The translations under genes and the position numbers were made by a program. Of a DNA stretch of 64,000 nt, positions 31,389 through 39,976 are shown one piece after another; position 1 is the first letter of the stretch, and every line of letters begins with the position of its first letter. The notes below the pieces were generated by a model that saw only the letters and a list, made by a program, of their open reading frames with translations, was not told the origin of the DNA and did no database searches. This DNA is from Streptacidiphilus fuscans (GTDB lineage: Bacteria; Actinomycetota; Actinomycetes; Streptomycetales; Streptomycetaceae), in assembly GCF_015690355.1 (NCBI RefSeq), contig NZ_JADPRT010000016.1:124001-188000 (forward strand). Direction: 5' to 3'.

Positions 31389-32723
31389 ATGACCGACGAT
31401 GTCCTGATCGTCCACGGCGGTACACCGCTGGAGGGCGAGATCCGCGTCCGCGGAGCCAAGAACCTTGTGCCCAAGGCCATGGTGGCCGCGCTGCTGGGCC
31501 ATGAGCCCAGCCGGCTCCGCAACGTGCCGGACATCCGCGACGTCAAGGTGGTCCGCGGCCTGCTCCAGCTGCACGGGGTCATCGTGCGCCCGGGTGACGA
31601 GGAGGGCGAGCTGGTCCTCGACCCCACGCACGTCGAGAGCGCCAACGTCGCCGACATCGACGCCCACGCGGGCTCGTCCCGGATCCCGATCCTCTTCTGC
31701 GGCCCGCTGCTGCACCGTCTCGGCCACGCCTTCATTCCGGGCCTGGGCGGCTGTGACATCGGCGGACGCCCGGTGGACTTCCACTTCGACGTGCTGCGGC
31801 AGTTCGGCGCGGTCATCGAGAAGCACCCGCAGGGCACCGTGCTCAACGCCCCGCAGCGGCTGCGCGGCTGCAAGATCGAGCTGCCCTACCCCTCGGTCGG
31901 CGCGACCGAGCAGGTGCTGCTGACCGCCGTCCTCGCCGAGGGCGTCACCGAGTTGCAGAACGCGGCCATCGAGCCGGAGATCGTCGACCTGATCTGCGTG
32001 CTGCAGAAGATGGGCGCGATCATCTCGATGGGCACCGACCGGACCATCCTGATCACCGGCGTCGACCGCCTGGGCGGCTACAACCACCGCGCCCTGCCGG
32101 ACCGCCTGGAGGCGGCCTCCTGGGCCTGCGCCGCGCTGGCCACCGGCGGTGACATCTACGTCCACGGCGCCCGCCAGCTGGAGATGATGACCTTCCTCAA
32201 CACCTTCAGGAAGGTCGGCGGCGCCTTCGCGGTGGACGACGAGGGCATCCGCTTCTGGCACCCGGGCGGCGAGCTCAAGGCCATCGCCCTGGAGACGGAC
32301 GTGCACCCCGGCTTCCAGACCGACTGGCAGCAGCCGCTGGTCGTCGCGCTGACCCAGGCGTCGGGCCTGTCCATCGTCCACGAGACGGTCTACGAGTCGC
32401 GGCTCGGCTTCACCTCGGCGCTGAACCAGATGGGCGCGCACATCCAGCTCTACCGCGAGTGCCTGGGCGGCACGCCGTGCCGCTTCGGCCGCCGCAACTT
32501 CCTGCACTCGGCGGTCGTCTCCGGCCCGTCCAAGCTCCAGGGCGCCGAGCTGGTCATCCCCGACCTGCGCGGCGGCTTCTCCTACCTGATCGCCGCGCTG
32601 GCGGCCCAGGGCACCTCGCAGGTCCACGGGATCGACCTGATCAACCGCGGCTACGAGAACTTCATGGACAAGCTCCGCGCGCTCGGCGCGGACATCGAGC
32701 TCCCCGCGGAGGCGACGGTCTGA
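31389..32723 (+). CDS. murA: UDP-N-acetylglucosamine 1-carboxyvinyltransferase
   Basis: This 444-residue enzyme catalyses the first committed step of peptidoglycan synthesis, adding enolpyruvate from PEP to UDP-GlcNAc. RGAKNLVPKAMVAALL holds the Lys-Asn pair, and the active-site Cys is in LGGCDIGGRPVDFH (the fosfomycin target). SVGATEQVLL and PDRLEAASWACAAL mark the two EPT domains. It is very similar to the single MurA that I remember from Streptomyces. No clear ribosome site precedes ATG 31389. A strong terminator follows at 32748. Confidence 0.96.
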   Translation: MTDDVLIVHGGTPLEGEIRVRGAKNLVPKAMVAALLGHEPSRLRNVPDIRDVKVVRGLLQLHGVIVRPGDEEGELVLDPTHVESANVADIDAHAGSSRIPILFCGPLLHRLGHAFIPGLGGCDIGGRPVDFHFDVLRQFGAVIEKHPQGTVLNAPQRLRGCKIELPYPSVGATEQVLLTAVLAEGVTELQNAAIEPEIVDLICVLQKMGAIISMGTDRTILITGVDRLGGYNHRALPDRLEAASWACAALATGGDIYVHGARQLEMMTFLNTFRKVGGAFAVDDEGIRFWHPGGELKAIALETDVHPGFQTDWQQPLVVALTQASGLSIVHETVYESRLGFTSALNQMGAHIQLYRECLGGTPCRFGRRNFLHSAVVSGPSKLQGAELVIPDLRGGFSYLIAALAAQGTSQVHGIDLINRGYENFMDKLRALGADIELPAEATV

Positions 32724-32747
32724 CGACCGCTCCGCTCCCGCACGCAC

Positions 32748-32786
32748 ACGACGCGCCGTCCGGCTCCGGGCGGCGCGTCGTGTTTT
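32748..32786 (+). terminator. murA terminator
   Basis: The stem ACGACGCGCCG/CGGCGCGTCGT (32748-32758, 32771-32781), with a 12-nt loop, is followed by GTTTT. It lies between murA and the convergent acetyltransferase gene. Confidence 0.85.
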
Positions 32787-32795
32787 GGCTGATGT

Positions 32796-33566
32796 TCAGA
32801 CCCGGTAGCGGGTGAAGACGTGCACCCGACCCACCTGGACGAAGCCGCGCCGGGCGTACCAGTGCTGCGGCCAGTCGTCCGGGTCGGCGAGCAGGAAGAA
32901 CAGGTCCGCGTCCGCGGCCCGGTGCAGGGCGGTGGCGAGGACGACGTCGGCGTACCCGCGCCGGGTGTGGGCGTCGGCCGTCACCAGGTCCTCGAACTGC
33001 GCGACCTCCCCCGACCGGTAGAGGTCGGCCCAGGACGCCGCGTCGCCCGCCTGCCGGACCCCGAGCAGGAGCACCTCGTCCGCGCCGCGCAGCCGCGCGC
33101 TCCTGCGGTCCACCAGCTGACGGACGGTCTCCTCCGGCTCGTGCGGCATCCAGACCCGCGTCTGCCGGGTCAGCGCCGACCGCACCTCGTCCAGCGTGAG
33201 CTCCTCGGCGGCCCGTACGGGCTCCGGACGCGGGCCCTGGTGGATCATCACCACCTCGGCGCCGCGGGCGTATCCAGCGGCCGCCAGCGGCCCTGCGCAG
33301 GCCTCTCCGTGGCGCTGGGACAGCACCGTGATCCGCCGATGCCCCGCACCGGCGAGCAGTTCGTCCGCCAGCGCGGGCAGTGCGGCGGGGTCGGGGGTGC
33401 CGTCGACCACCAGCTGGTTGTGCTCGTGCGAGCCCGCGTAGGCCGGGTCCCGGACGGCGAAGCCGCCCTCGAAGTCCTTGCACACGGCCGCCTGCCGCCG
33501 GGCGAACCCGGCGAGGAAGGCGGTGGCCCGGTCGAACTGCTGCTCGGCTGACGTCGGCGCTGACAT
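32796..33566 (-). CDS. GNAT-family N-acetyltransferase
   Basis: This 256-residue protein appears to be a two-half GNAT fold. The C-terminal half has VAQFEDLVTADAHTRRGYADVVLATALHRA, read in pieces, where the acetyl-CoA loop Q/RxxGxG is represented by HTRRGYA, and ends with HWYARRGFVQVGRVHVFTRY. The substrate is unknown. ATG 33566 is chosen since CATACT sits exactly 6 nt upstream and GTGACC 17 bp before that, a leaderless promoter geometry; ATG 33581 would lie over that box. Confidence 0.85.
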   Translation of the reverse strand: MSAPTSAEQQFDRATAFLAGFARRQAAVCKDFEGGFAVRDPAYAGSHEHNQLVVDGTPDPAALPALADELLAGAGHRRITVLSQRHGEACAGPLAAAGYARGAEVVMIHQGPRPEPVRAAEELTLDEVRSALTRQTRVWMPHEPEETVRQLVDRRSARLRGADEVLLLGVRQAGDAASWADLYRSGEVAQFEDLVTADAHTRRGYADVVLATALHRAADADLFFLLADPDDWPQHWYARRGFVQVGRVHVFTRYRV

Positions 33567-33614
33567 CCGCTCAGTATGCATACGTCCGCTGCACCGGTCA
33601 CCGGAAATACAAGC

Positions 33615-33650
33615 GAGCCGGCCACCCCGCTGACGCGGAGTGACCGGCTC
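33615..33650 (-). terminator. hup terminator hairpin
   Basis: GAGCCGGTCAC/GTGGCCGGCTC (with one G-U pair) fold on the minus strand after the HU gene, then GCTTGTATTTCC. It separates hup from the acetyltransferase gene. Confidence 0.75.
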
Positions 33651-33671
33651 GTGCTGCTTGACGCCCAGGGC

Positions 33672-33953
33672 TCACTTGCCCTTGGCGGCCTCCTTGAGCT
33701 TGGAGCCCGCCGAGACCTTGACGCTGTAGCCGGCCGCGATCTGGATCGGGTCACCGGTCTGCGGGTTGCGGGCGGTACGGGCGGCACGGTGGGTGCGCTC
33801 GAAGGTCAGGAAGCCGGGGATGGTGACCTTCTCGTCGCCCTTGGCGACGACGTCGCCGACGACCTCGGCGAAGGCGGCCAGGACGGCGTCCGCGTCCTTG
33901 CGGGTCACCTCGGCGCGCTCGGAGAGCGCGGCCACCAGCTCACTGCGGTTCAT
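33672..33953 (-). CDS. hup: HU-family nucleoid DNA-binding protein
   Basis: This 93-residue HU starts MNRSELVAALSERAEVTRKD and includes GFLTFERTHRAARTARNPQTGDPI, the DNA-wrapping arm region. It has no Lys/Ala-rich C-terminal tail, so it is the short HupA-type rather than the HupS type. GGAG sits 5 nt before ATG 33953. It compacts and bends chromosomal DNA. The order murA, (acetyltransferase), hup, malic enzyme, helD resembles Streptomyces. Confidence 0.96.
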   Translation of the reverse strand: MNRSELVAALSERAEVTRKDADAVLAAFAEVVGDVVAKGDEKVTIPGFLTFERTHRAARTARNPQTGDPIQIAAGYSVKVSAGSKLKEAAKGK

Positions 33954-34293
33954 GTGTACTCCATTGTGGTCTGTCGCGTTGCGATCCTCGGCTGCCCCGG
34001 AGGACCGCCACCTCGGCTGCCGAGCCGAGCGCCACGGAAGTGGCGTCCCAGCAGGCGAGGGGTGTGCTGAGCACGAATCCTGCCCCCATTCCCGCCGGGA
34101 AAGCGAATCCGGCACCCGCGAGAGTCACACGAACAGCGCCACGAACACGCCGTCCGGACTCTCGCCGGACACTCTAGGCGGACGATTCCACACCTTTCGG
34201 AACCGACGCGCCGTTGCCACCGTATCGGTTGCTGTGCGTAGTCCCCAAACGTGAAACGGCCATTTCGCGGACGGGGGAACCACGCAATTTGTC
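33954..34293. other. Gene-free region upstream of hup
   Basis: This 340-bp stretch contains the hup promoter side. It carries the palindrome TTCCCGCCGGGAA (34089-34101) and the inverted repeat GTCCGG-N7-CCGGAC (34152-34170). No ORF with a ribosome site was seen on either strand, and the -10/-35 boxes are not clear. Confidence 0.5.
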
Positions 34294-34366
34294 AGGGGCG
34301 CGGGGCTCTGCTGATCTGCGGCTCCTCCCCCTGCCTTCGGCGGGGGGACCCCCAGCGTGGGCGCGA
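34294..34366. repeat. Dispersed intergenic repeat, copy 3 (single module)
   Basis: This carries AGGGGCGCGGGGCTCTGCTG, the TGCGGCTC box, CCTTCGGCGGGG, and GTGGGCGCG. It is the reverse complement of 11043-11119 with few changes and ends 2 bp before the malic enzyme stop codon. Copy 1 has the same module with the internal CTCCCCC...CCCAG stem missing. It probably forms the malic enzyme transcript end. Confidence 0.75.
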
Positions 34367-34368
34367 GG

Positions 34369-35814
34369 TCAGCCGTGAACGACCGGGATCGCCCCGGTCT
34401 CGGTCACCGCAGGGGCCTGCGCCGAGCCCGCCTCGTGGGCGGCCTCGCGGACCGCCGCCGCGACCGTCTTCGCGACGTCCGGGTGGAAGACGCTCGGGAT
34501 GATGTAGTTGGCGTTGAGCTCGTCCGCGCCCACCGTGCCGGCCAGCGCGCGCGACGCGGCCAGCATCATCTCGGTGTTGACCGTCCGGCTCTGCGCGTCC
34601 AGCAGGCCGCGGAAGACACCCGGGAAGACCAGCACGTTGTTGATCTGGTTCGGGAAGTCGCTACGCCCCGTGGCGACGACCGCGGCCGTCTGGCGGGCCA
34701 CGGCCGGGTCGACCTCCGGGTCGGGGTTGGCCAGCGCGAAGACGATCGCGTCGTCCGCCATCGCCGCGATGTCGTCGCCGTCGAGGACGTTCGGCGCGGA
34801 GACGCCGATGAAGACGTCGGCGCCGTGCACGGCCTCCTTCAGCGAGCCGGTGCGGTTGCTGCGGTTGGTGTTCTCGGCGATCCAGCGGAGCGAGTCGTTG
34901 AGGTCGTCGCGGCCCAGGTGGACGACGCCCTTCACGTCCGCGACCGTGGCGTGCTGCACGCCCGCCGCCATCAGCAGCTTGAGGATCGCGGTGCCGGCCG
35001 CGCCCGCGCCGGACATGACGACGCGCACGTCGCCGATGTGCTTGCCGACCACCTGCAGCGCGTTCATCAGCGCGGCGAGGACGACGATCGCGGTGCCGTG
35101 CTGGTCGTCGTGGAAGACGGGGATGTCCAGCGCCTCACGCAGCCGCGCCTCGATCTCGAAGCAGCGCGGGGCGGAGATGTCCTCCAGGTTGATGCCCGCG
35201 AAGCCCGGGGCGATGGCCTTGACGATGGCCACGATCTCATCGCTGTCCTGGGTGTCCAGGCAGATCGGCCACGCGTCGATGCCGGCGAACCGCTTGAACA
35301 GGGCCGCCTTGCCCTCCATGACCGGCAGCGCGGCCTTCGGGCCGATGTTGCCGAGGCCCAGCACCGCGGAGCCGTCGGTGACCACGGCGACGCTGTTGCG
35401 CTTGATGGTGAGGCGGCGCGCGTCGTCGGGGTTCTCGGCGATGGCCATGCAGACGCGGGCGACGCCCGGCGTGTAGATCATGGACAGGTCGTCACGGTTG
35501 CGGATCGGCAGCTTGCTGGACATCTCGATCTTGCCGCCGAGGTGCATCAGGAAGGTGCGGTCGGAGACCTTGCCGATGGAGATGCCCTCGATGGTGCGGA
35601 GCTTCTCGACGATCTCCTCGGCGTGGGCGACCGAGACGGCCGCGATGGTGACGTCGATCCGGAGCGCCTCGAGGCCGGACGCCGTCACGTCGAGACCGGT
35701 CACGGTCCCGCCGGAGGACTCCACGGACGTGGTGATCTGGCTCACCGCGTTGCCGCGGGCCGGGACCTCCAGCCGCACTGTGATCGAGTTGGACACACTG
35801 GGGACCGCCGCCAT
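34369..35814 (-). CDS. NAD-dependent malic enzyme with N-terminal ACT-like domain
   Basis: The 481-residue enzyme decarboxylates malate to pyruvate. The N-terminal 80 residues form an ACT-like regulatory domain (VRLEVPARGNAVSQITTSVE). Catalytic parts are SMIYTPGVARVC, the PVMEGKAALFKRFAGIDAWP Lys region, FHDDQHGTA metal site, and the NAD Rossmann motif GAGAAGTAILKLL. ATG 35814 has AAGG 8 nt upstream. Upstream lies a 490-bp gap that holds a predicted structured RNA. Confidence 0.93.
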   Translation of the reverse strand: MAAVPSVSNSITVRLEVPARGNAVSQITTSVESSGGTVTGLDVTASGLEALRIDVTIAAVSVAHAEEIVEKLRTIEGISIGKVSDRTFLMHLGGKIEMSSKLPIRNRDDLSMIYTPGVARVCMAIAENPDDARRLTIKRNSVAVVTDGSAVLGLGNIGPKAALPVMEGKAALFKRFAGIDAWPICLDTQDSDEIVAIVKAIAPGFAGINLEDISAPRCFEIEARLREALDIPVFHDDQHGTAIVVLAALMNALQVVGKHIGDVRVVMSGAGAAGTAILKLLMAAGVQHATVADVKGVVHLGRDDLNDSLRWIAENTNRSNRTGSLKEAVHGADVFIGVSAPNVLDGDDIAAMADDAIVFALANPDPEVDPAVARQTAAVVATGRSDFPNQINNVLVFPGVFRGLLDAQSRTVNTEMMLAASRALAGTVGADELNANYIIPSVFHPDVAKTVAAAVREAAHEAGSAQAPAVTETGAIPVVHG

Positions 35815-36105
35815 CGACGTTGCCTTCTTCCTGTACCCGCTGTTCGACTGTGCTGTGGAATGAGTCGTCCCGATCGTCCCACCTACTTGCCGGTAGGCGG
35901 AAATATTGTTCCGCAGCGTGGACGAAACCTGAGATGCTCCGGCCTCGGCGTCCGACTCCCACAGACCATCCTGCCTGCGCATCCGCCGGTCCGGCGCCCC
36001 GCAGCGACACTCCGCCGAGAGTTCGCCGCGCGTTCGGGACGGAGGCACTTCAGGACAGATGTGGAAGAGGGGAATGCGTTCCGGGGGACCTTTGTTACTC
36101 TGGCT
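35815..36105. other. Leader and promoter region of the malic enzyme gene
   Basis: No gene is supported in this 291-bp stretch. It contains the malic enzyme leader and CCTACTTGCCGGTAGG, an imperfect inverted repeat near 35881-35896. At its right end TACTCT (36096-36101) is a -10-like element pointing to the plus strand, 5 nt before the base of the RNA structure. Confidence 0.45.
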
Positions 36106-36255
36106 GTACGGCACCGGCTCGATCCAAGCCCCCGGGCCCAACCTTCGTCGCTACGAGCGACCACTTGCCGCGAGGCGAGCATGGCGGGTCGGTGCCGTAT
36201 CAGACGCTCCGTCAGTCAGGGCTCCCTACCGATCCGGTAGGGAGCCCTGACTGCG
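36106..36255 (+). ncRNA. Predicted structured small RNA, about 150 nt
   Basis: A 16-bp closing stem pairs 36106-36121 (GTACGGCACCGGCTCG) with 36185-36200 (CGGGTCGGTGCCGTAT), with G-U pairs. Inside are a 6-bp hairpin GTCGCT-ACG-AGCGAC (36147-36161), a 6-bp hairpin CTTGCC-GCGA-GGCGAG with a GNRA tetraloop (36164-36179), and a C/G-rich segment near 36128-36140. A 18-bp terminator hairpin follows at 36213-36253. A -10-like TACTCT (36096-36101) would start transcription at the base of the stem. No plus-strand gene follows, so a free sRNA fits better than a riboswitch. The family is not recognised. Confidence 0.6.
36213..36253. terminator. Perfect 18-bp terminator hairpin
   Basis: CAGTCAGGGCTCCCTACC and its exact reverse complement flank the loop GATCC. 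There is no T-run on either side. It can end both the predicted sRNA (plus) and the helD transcript (minus). Confidence 0.85.
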
Positions 36256-36305
36256 TGCGCCGAACTGATGCCGCATCAGCAGCGTCAGCGCGGGTCAGCC
36301 CGCGC

Positions 36306-38687
36306 TCAGCCGTGCAGCAGCGCCGGGACGCCGGCCGAGTCCGGCAGGTCCAGCGGGCCGCTCAGCACGGTCAGCCGCTGCGTCGCCCGCGTCAGCGCCA
36401 CGTAGAGCACCCGCAGGCCCGCCTCCGACTCCCCCGCGATGCCCGACGGGTCGGCGACCACGGTGGCGTCGTACTCCAGGCCCTTGGCCTCCAGGCTGCC
36501 CAGCGCGACGGCGCGCTCGCCGAGGCCCGCGATCCACTCGCGCGCCTCCTCGCGCCGCTCCATCGGCACCACGATGCCGACGGTGCCCTGGACCTCGTCC
36601 AGCAGCCGCGCCACCTCCGACCGCGCGGCCTCGCCCATCGCGTCCTCCGTCGCGACCGCCGCGAAGCGCGGCAGCGCCCCGGTCGAGCGGACCGCGACGG
36701 GTGGCTCGGTGCCGGGCGCGGCCTGGGCCAGGATCCGCGAGGCGACCTCGGCGATCTCGGCCGGGTTGCGGTAGTTGGTGGTCAGCGTGAAGCGTCGGCG
36801 CGGCTTGGACCCGAGGGTCTCGTCCATCGCCGCCTGCGCCTCCGCCGGGTCGATCCAGGACGACTGGGCCGGGTCGCCGACGATGGTCCAGGTCGCGTTG
36901 CGGGCGCGGCGGCCGACCATCCGCCACTGCATCGGCGTCAGGTCCTGCGCCTCGTCCACGATGACGTGGGCGTAGTCGCGGCGATCGGCGGCAGCCGCGG
37001 CGCGCTGCTCCTGCTCGCGGCGCTGGCGGTCGCCGTAGGTGGTGACCTCGTCCAGGCCGGTGAGCGCGTCGACCGGGTCCACCTCGCGCACCCGCGGCCG
37101 GTACGGCTCGCCGAGCTGCACCTGGAGCTCGTCCAGCAGCGCCACGTCGGCGACGCTGACGCCGCCGCGACCGCGCCGGTCCAGATGCCGCCAGGAGTCG
37201 ACCAGCAGCCGCAGCTCAGGCCGGGTGAAAGCGCCACGGGCCAGGCCGCCGAGGCGGCGCTGGTCGGCGAGGGCGGCCAGCACCGCGCGCGGCGTCAGCG
37301 CGGGCCACCACGCGTCCAAGAAGTCGAGGAAGACGTCCTCGTCGGTGACGTACTCCTCGAACGCCTCCCGCTGCCGCTGGAGCTCCTCGCGCTCGTAGCG
37401 GTCCGCCGGGGTCGGGCGACCGCGCCGCAGCTGGGTCCAGAGCGCGTCGAGCAGCACCCGCCGGGCACGCGGCCGGAGCAGGTTGACCGGCGTGTTGCCG
37501 CCGAGCACCGTGCGGCGGAGTCCGCGCAGGTTGTCGGCGTCCAGCTTGAGCACCTCGCCCAAGGCGACGACGCGCAGCTCGGAGGGGGTGTCCGGGCCGT
37601 CGAGCGCGGCACGAGCGGCCCGGCGCAGCAGCGCGACCATCCGCGAGGAGCCCTTGAGCCGGGCGGTCTCCGGGATGTCGTAGCGGTCGGCCTCCTCGCC
37701 GTCGACCAGGCTGCCGATGGCGCGGATGGCGACCTGGCCCTCCTCGCCCAGCGCGGGCAGCACGCCCTCGGTGTAGGAGACGAGCAGCGGCGTCGGGCTG
37801 ACCACCAGGATGCCGCCCGCGTACCGGCGGCGGTCGTGGTAGAGCAGGTAGGCGGCGCGGTGCAGGGCGACGGCGGTCTTGCCGGTACCCGGACCACCCG
37901 TGACCAGGGTGGCCCCGGCCGCCTGGGCGCGGATCACCTCGTCCTGCTCCTGCTGGATCGAGGAGACGATGTCGCGCATCGTGTGGCTGCGGGCCCGGCC
38001 GAGCGTCGCCATCAGCGCGCCGTCGCCGACGACGGTGATCGGGCGCCCGTCGAGGCGCGGCTCCAGGTCGGGGCGGAGCAGGTCGTCCTCGACGCCGAGC
38101 ACCTTGCGTCCGCGCGAGCGGATCACCCGGCGGCGCACCACCCGGCCGGGCTGACGCGGGGTGGCCCGGTAGAAGGGCGCGGCTGCGGGCGCGCGCCAGT
38201 CGATGACCAGCGGGCCGTACTCGGCGTCGAGCACGCCGAGGCGGCCGATGTGCAGGGTTTCCGCGATGTCCGGGTCGGCCGGGTCGAGCGGGGTCTGCGA
38301 GGGGAAGCCGTCCTCCTCGGGGCGGTCCGGCGCCTGGAGGTCGATCCGGCCGAAGAGGAAGTCCTCGAACTCGTTGGTGAGCCGCTGGAGATGGCGTCCG
38401 GCCTGGTAGGCCTGGGCGTCGCGCTCGGCGAGCGCGCCCGGCGTCCCGGCCAGGAACTTGCGGTTGGCGTCGTCCAGGATGAACTCGGCCTCGGCGAGCT
38501 TCTCGCCGAGCCGCTGGTAGACCGTGTCGAGGTGGGCCTGCTCGACCGCGATCTCGCGGTCGAACACCGTCTCCTCCGCGGTCCCCGACAAGGATTCGGA
38601 CTTCTCGGGCATCTCTGCCGCCGCAAGGCTGCGGTCGGCCCTGTGGTCGGCCGTGTGTTCGGTCGTGTGCTGCGTGGGCGAGGCCAA
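36306..38687 (-). CDS. helD: HelD-like UvrD/SF1 RNA-polymerase-associated ATPase
   Basis: This is a 793-residue protein with an N-terminal coiled arm (about residues 38-110, REIAVEQAHLDTVYQRLGEK) as in HelD, Walker A TGGPGTGKTAVALHRAAYLL, the DEAQD box VIVDEAQDLTPMQW, GDPAQSSW, and a C-terminal ALTRATQRL motif VI. HelD enters the RNA polymerase channels and recycles stalled enzyme; related HelR proteins give rifampicin tolerance. I saw no rifampicin-associated element upstream. The gene runs from an A/T-rich promoter stretch at 38720-38740 to the terminator at 36253. Confidence 0.9.
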   Translation of the reverse strand: MASPTQHTTEHTADHRADRSLAAAEMPEKSESLSGTAEETVFDREIAVEQAHLDTVYQRLGEKLAEAEFILDDANRKFLAGTPGALAERDAQAYQAGRHLQRLTNEFEDFLFGRIDLQAPDRPEEDGFPSQTPLDPADPDIAETLHIGRLGVLDAEYGPLVIDWRAPAAAPFYRATPRQPGRVVRRRVIRSRGRKVLGVEDDLLRPDLEPRLDGRPITVVGDGALMATLGRARSHTMRDIVSSIQQEQDEVIRAQAAGATLVTGGPGTGKTAVALHRAAYLLYHDRRRYAGGILVVSPTPLLVSYTEGVLPALGEEGQVAIRAIGSLVDGEEADRYDIPETARLKGSSRMVALLRRAARAALDGPDTPSELRVVALGEVLKLDADNLRGLRRTVLGGNTPVNLLRPRARRVLLDALWTQLRRGRPTPADRYEREELQRQREAFEEYVTDEDVFLDFLDAWWPALTPRAVLAALADQRRLGGLARGAFTRPELRLLVDSWRHLDRRGRGGVSVADVALLDELQVQLGEPYRPRVREVDPVDALTGLDEVTTYGDRQRREQEQRAAAAADRRDYAHVIVDEAQDLTPMQWRMVGRRARNATWTIVGDPAQSSWIDPAEAQAAMDETLGSKPRRRFTLTTNYRNPAEIAEVASRILAQAAPGTEPPVAVRSTGALPRFAAVATEDAMGEAARSEVARLLDEVQGTVGIVVPMERREEAREWIAGLGERAVALGSLEAKGLEYDATVVADPSGIAGESEAGLRVLYVALTRATQRLTVLSGPLDLPDSAGVPALLHG

Positions 38688-38747
38688 TGAGATCCCCTGT
38701 GGTCCAACGTGGGCGCTGCGTTTCCCCGAAAAAGGGAACTGTTGATC

Positions 38748-39884
38748 CTACGCCCTCCGGGCGCTCGGGTGGAGGGCCACCGTCCGCTCGGTTGCGTCGG
38801 GAGCGAGGAAAGTCAGCAGCTCAGCGGCCTCGGCCTCGATCCGTTCACGCACGGCCGCCGCCTGCCGGGCGAACAACTCGATCTCCAGCGCGGCCGGTTC
38901 GCCCTTCCGCTTCGGCCGTGCGTACGACCACGCGCCGGCGAGCCGCCCGTCCACCAGCAGCGCGGGACGGTAGCCGTTGCCCCGGGAGAAGAGCTCGGCC
39001 CGCTCGCGCTCATCCAGGACCCGGCTGCGGTCGGCGTGTCCGATCAGCACGTTGTCGTAGTCCGGCAGGAAACGCGGCGGCGCGGGGGTCTCCGGGTCGG
39101 GACGCGGCGCGTCGGGGAGGTCGAAGAGCTCCCGGCCGGTCACGGCGTCGGCGAAGACCGCGAGCTGTGGCCGCAGCCGTTCGAACACCTCGCCGAGCCG
39201 GGTCACCCCGCTCCAGCTCTGCGCGTCCTGGACGCTCGCGGGCCCGAACCCGGCGAGGTAGCGCAGCACGATCGCCTCGACGTCGGGCCGCTGCTGCGGA
39301 CGGCCGAGCCAGGACTCGACGGTGGTGAGGGTGGCCGCCAGACTGCGGCCCCACTCCCCGCGCGGGGTGACCTGGACCAGCGAGAACTTGTAGCGCACCG
39401 CCGTGCTGAGCGCGGCGGGCTCGCACCCGGGGAACCGCTCGGCCAGCGCGGCGCCCAGCCTGGCAGGCGTCAGCGGATCAGCGTCCAGCAGCTCACGGGC
39501 GGCGGCCCAGAGCGCCTCGGGCTCGACCCCGGCCAGCGGGCCGCGGAAGACCACCCGCTCGCCGTACGGGGTGGCGTCGTGCACGGGCTGGGTGAACGCC
39601 CGCAGGGTGAGCGCGTCCTCGACGTCGTGCAGGTGGATCGTCCCGCGCAGCGTCGACAGCCGGACGGTGCGCCGCTCGGCCAGCAGCGCGGAGGCCTCGG
39701 CAGGGTCGAAGTCGGCGATCCGCGACCACAGGGCGGTGTAGGGGTTCAGCGGGATCTGCGACTGCAGGCCGACCAGCCGCCCGATCACGTCGAGCGGCGT
39801 CCGGCGCACGCGGGACAGCAGGAACTGACGCTCCATCAAGGCCCGATTCAGGGCACGTCGGTCGAGTGCGCGGGGGGTCGCCAT
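38748..39884 (-). CDS. HTH_42/AlkZ-like DNA glycosylase family protein
   Basis: This 378-residue winged-helix protein (formerly DUF1006) starts MATPRALDRRALNRALMERQ. The catalytic QxQ-type motif of the AlkZ-like branch is seen as LVGLQSQIPLNPYTALWSR (about residue 42). Family members remove alkylated bases or unhook interstrand crosslinks; AlkZ protects a Streptomyces from azinomycin. Nothing nearby suggests a biosynthetic cluster, so a housekeeping repair role is more likely. The start ATG 39884 faces the divergent monooxygenase gene. Confidence 0.82.
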   Translation of the reverse strand: MATPRALDRRALNRALMERQFLLSRVRRTPLDVIGRLVGLQSQIPLNPYTALWSRIADFDPAEASALLAERRTVRLSTLRGTIHLHDVEDALTLRAFTQPVHDATPYGERVVFRGPLAGVEPEALWAAARELLDADPLTPARLGAALAERFPGCEPAALSTAVRYKFSLVQVTPRGEWGRSLAATLTTVESWLGRPQQRPDVEAIVLRYLAGFGPASVQDAQSWSGVTRLGEVFERLRPQLAVFADAVTGRELFDLPDAPRPDPETPAPPRFLPDYDNVLIGHADRSRVLDERERAELFSRGNGYRPALLVDGRLAGAWSYARPKRKGEPAALEIELFARQAAAVRERIEAEAAELLTFLAPDATERTVALHPSARRA

Positions 39885-39976
39885 GGGACCCAGCCTAGGC
39901 AGCCGCGGCGGCCCGCGCGGTGCTAGCGGTGCGACTTCCCCTCCGGCACTCGACACCCTCCGCATAGACAGCCACG

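Noticed and set aside
36107..36199. Known riboswitch (c-di-AMP, SAM, SAH, TPP, cobalamin, glycine or fluoride) for the malic enzyme gene
   Set aside because: None of the consensus boxes that I know is present. The GNRA loop and terminator orientation point to the plus strand, away from the malic enzyme gene.
35820..38690. 956-residue plus-strand ORF opposite helD that runs through the RNA candidate
   Set aside because: The product is His/Arg/Gly/Ala low-complexity without domains. The minus-strand HelD motifs are complete, and the ORF only seems to contradict the sRNA reading.
38688..38747. Rifampicin-associated element upstream of helD
   Set aside because: The 60-bp gap has no long inverted repeat of the expected type; only a short TTCCC/GGGAA pair around an A-run was found.
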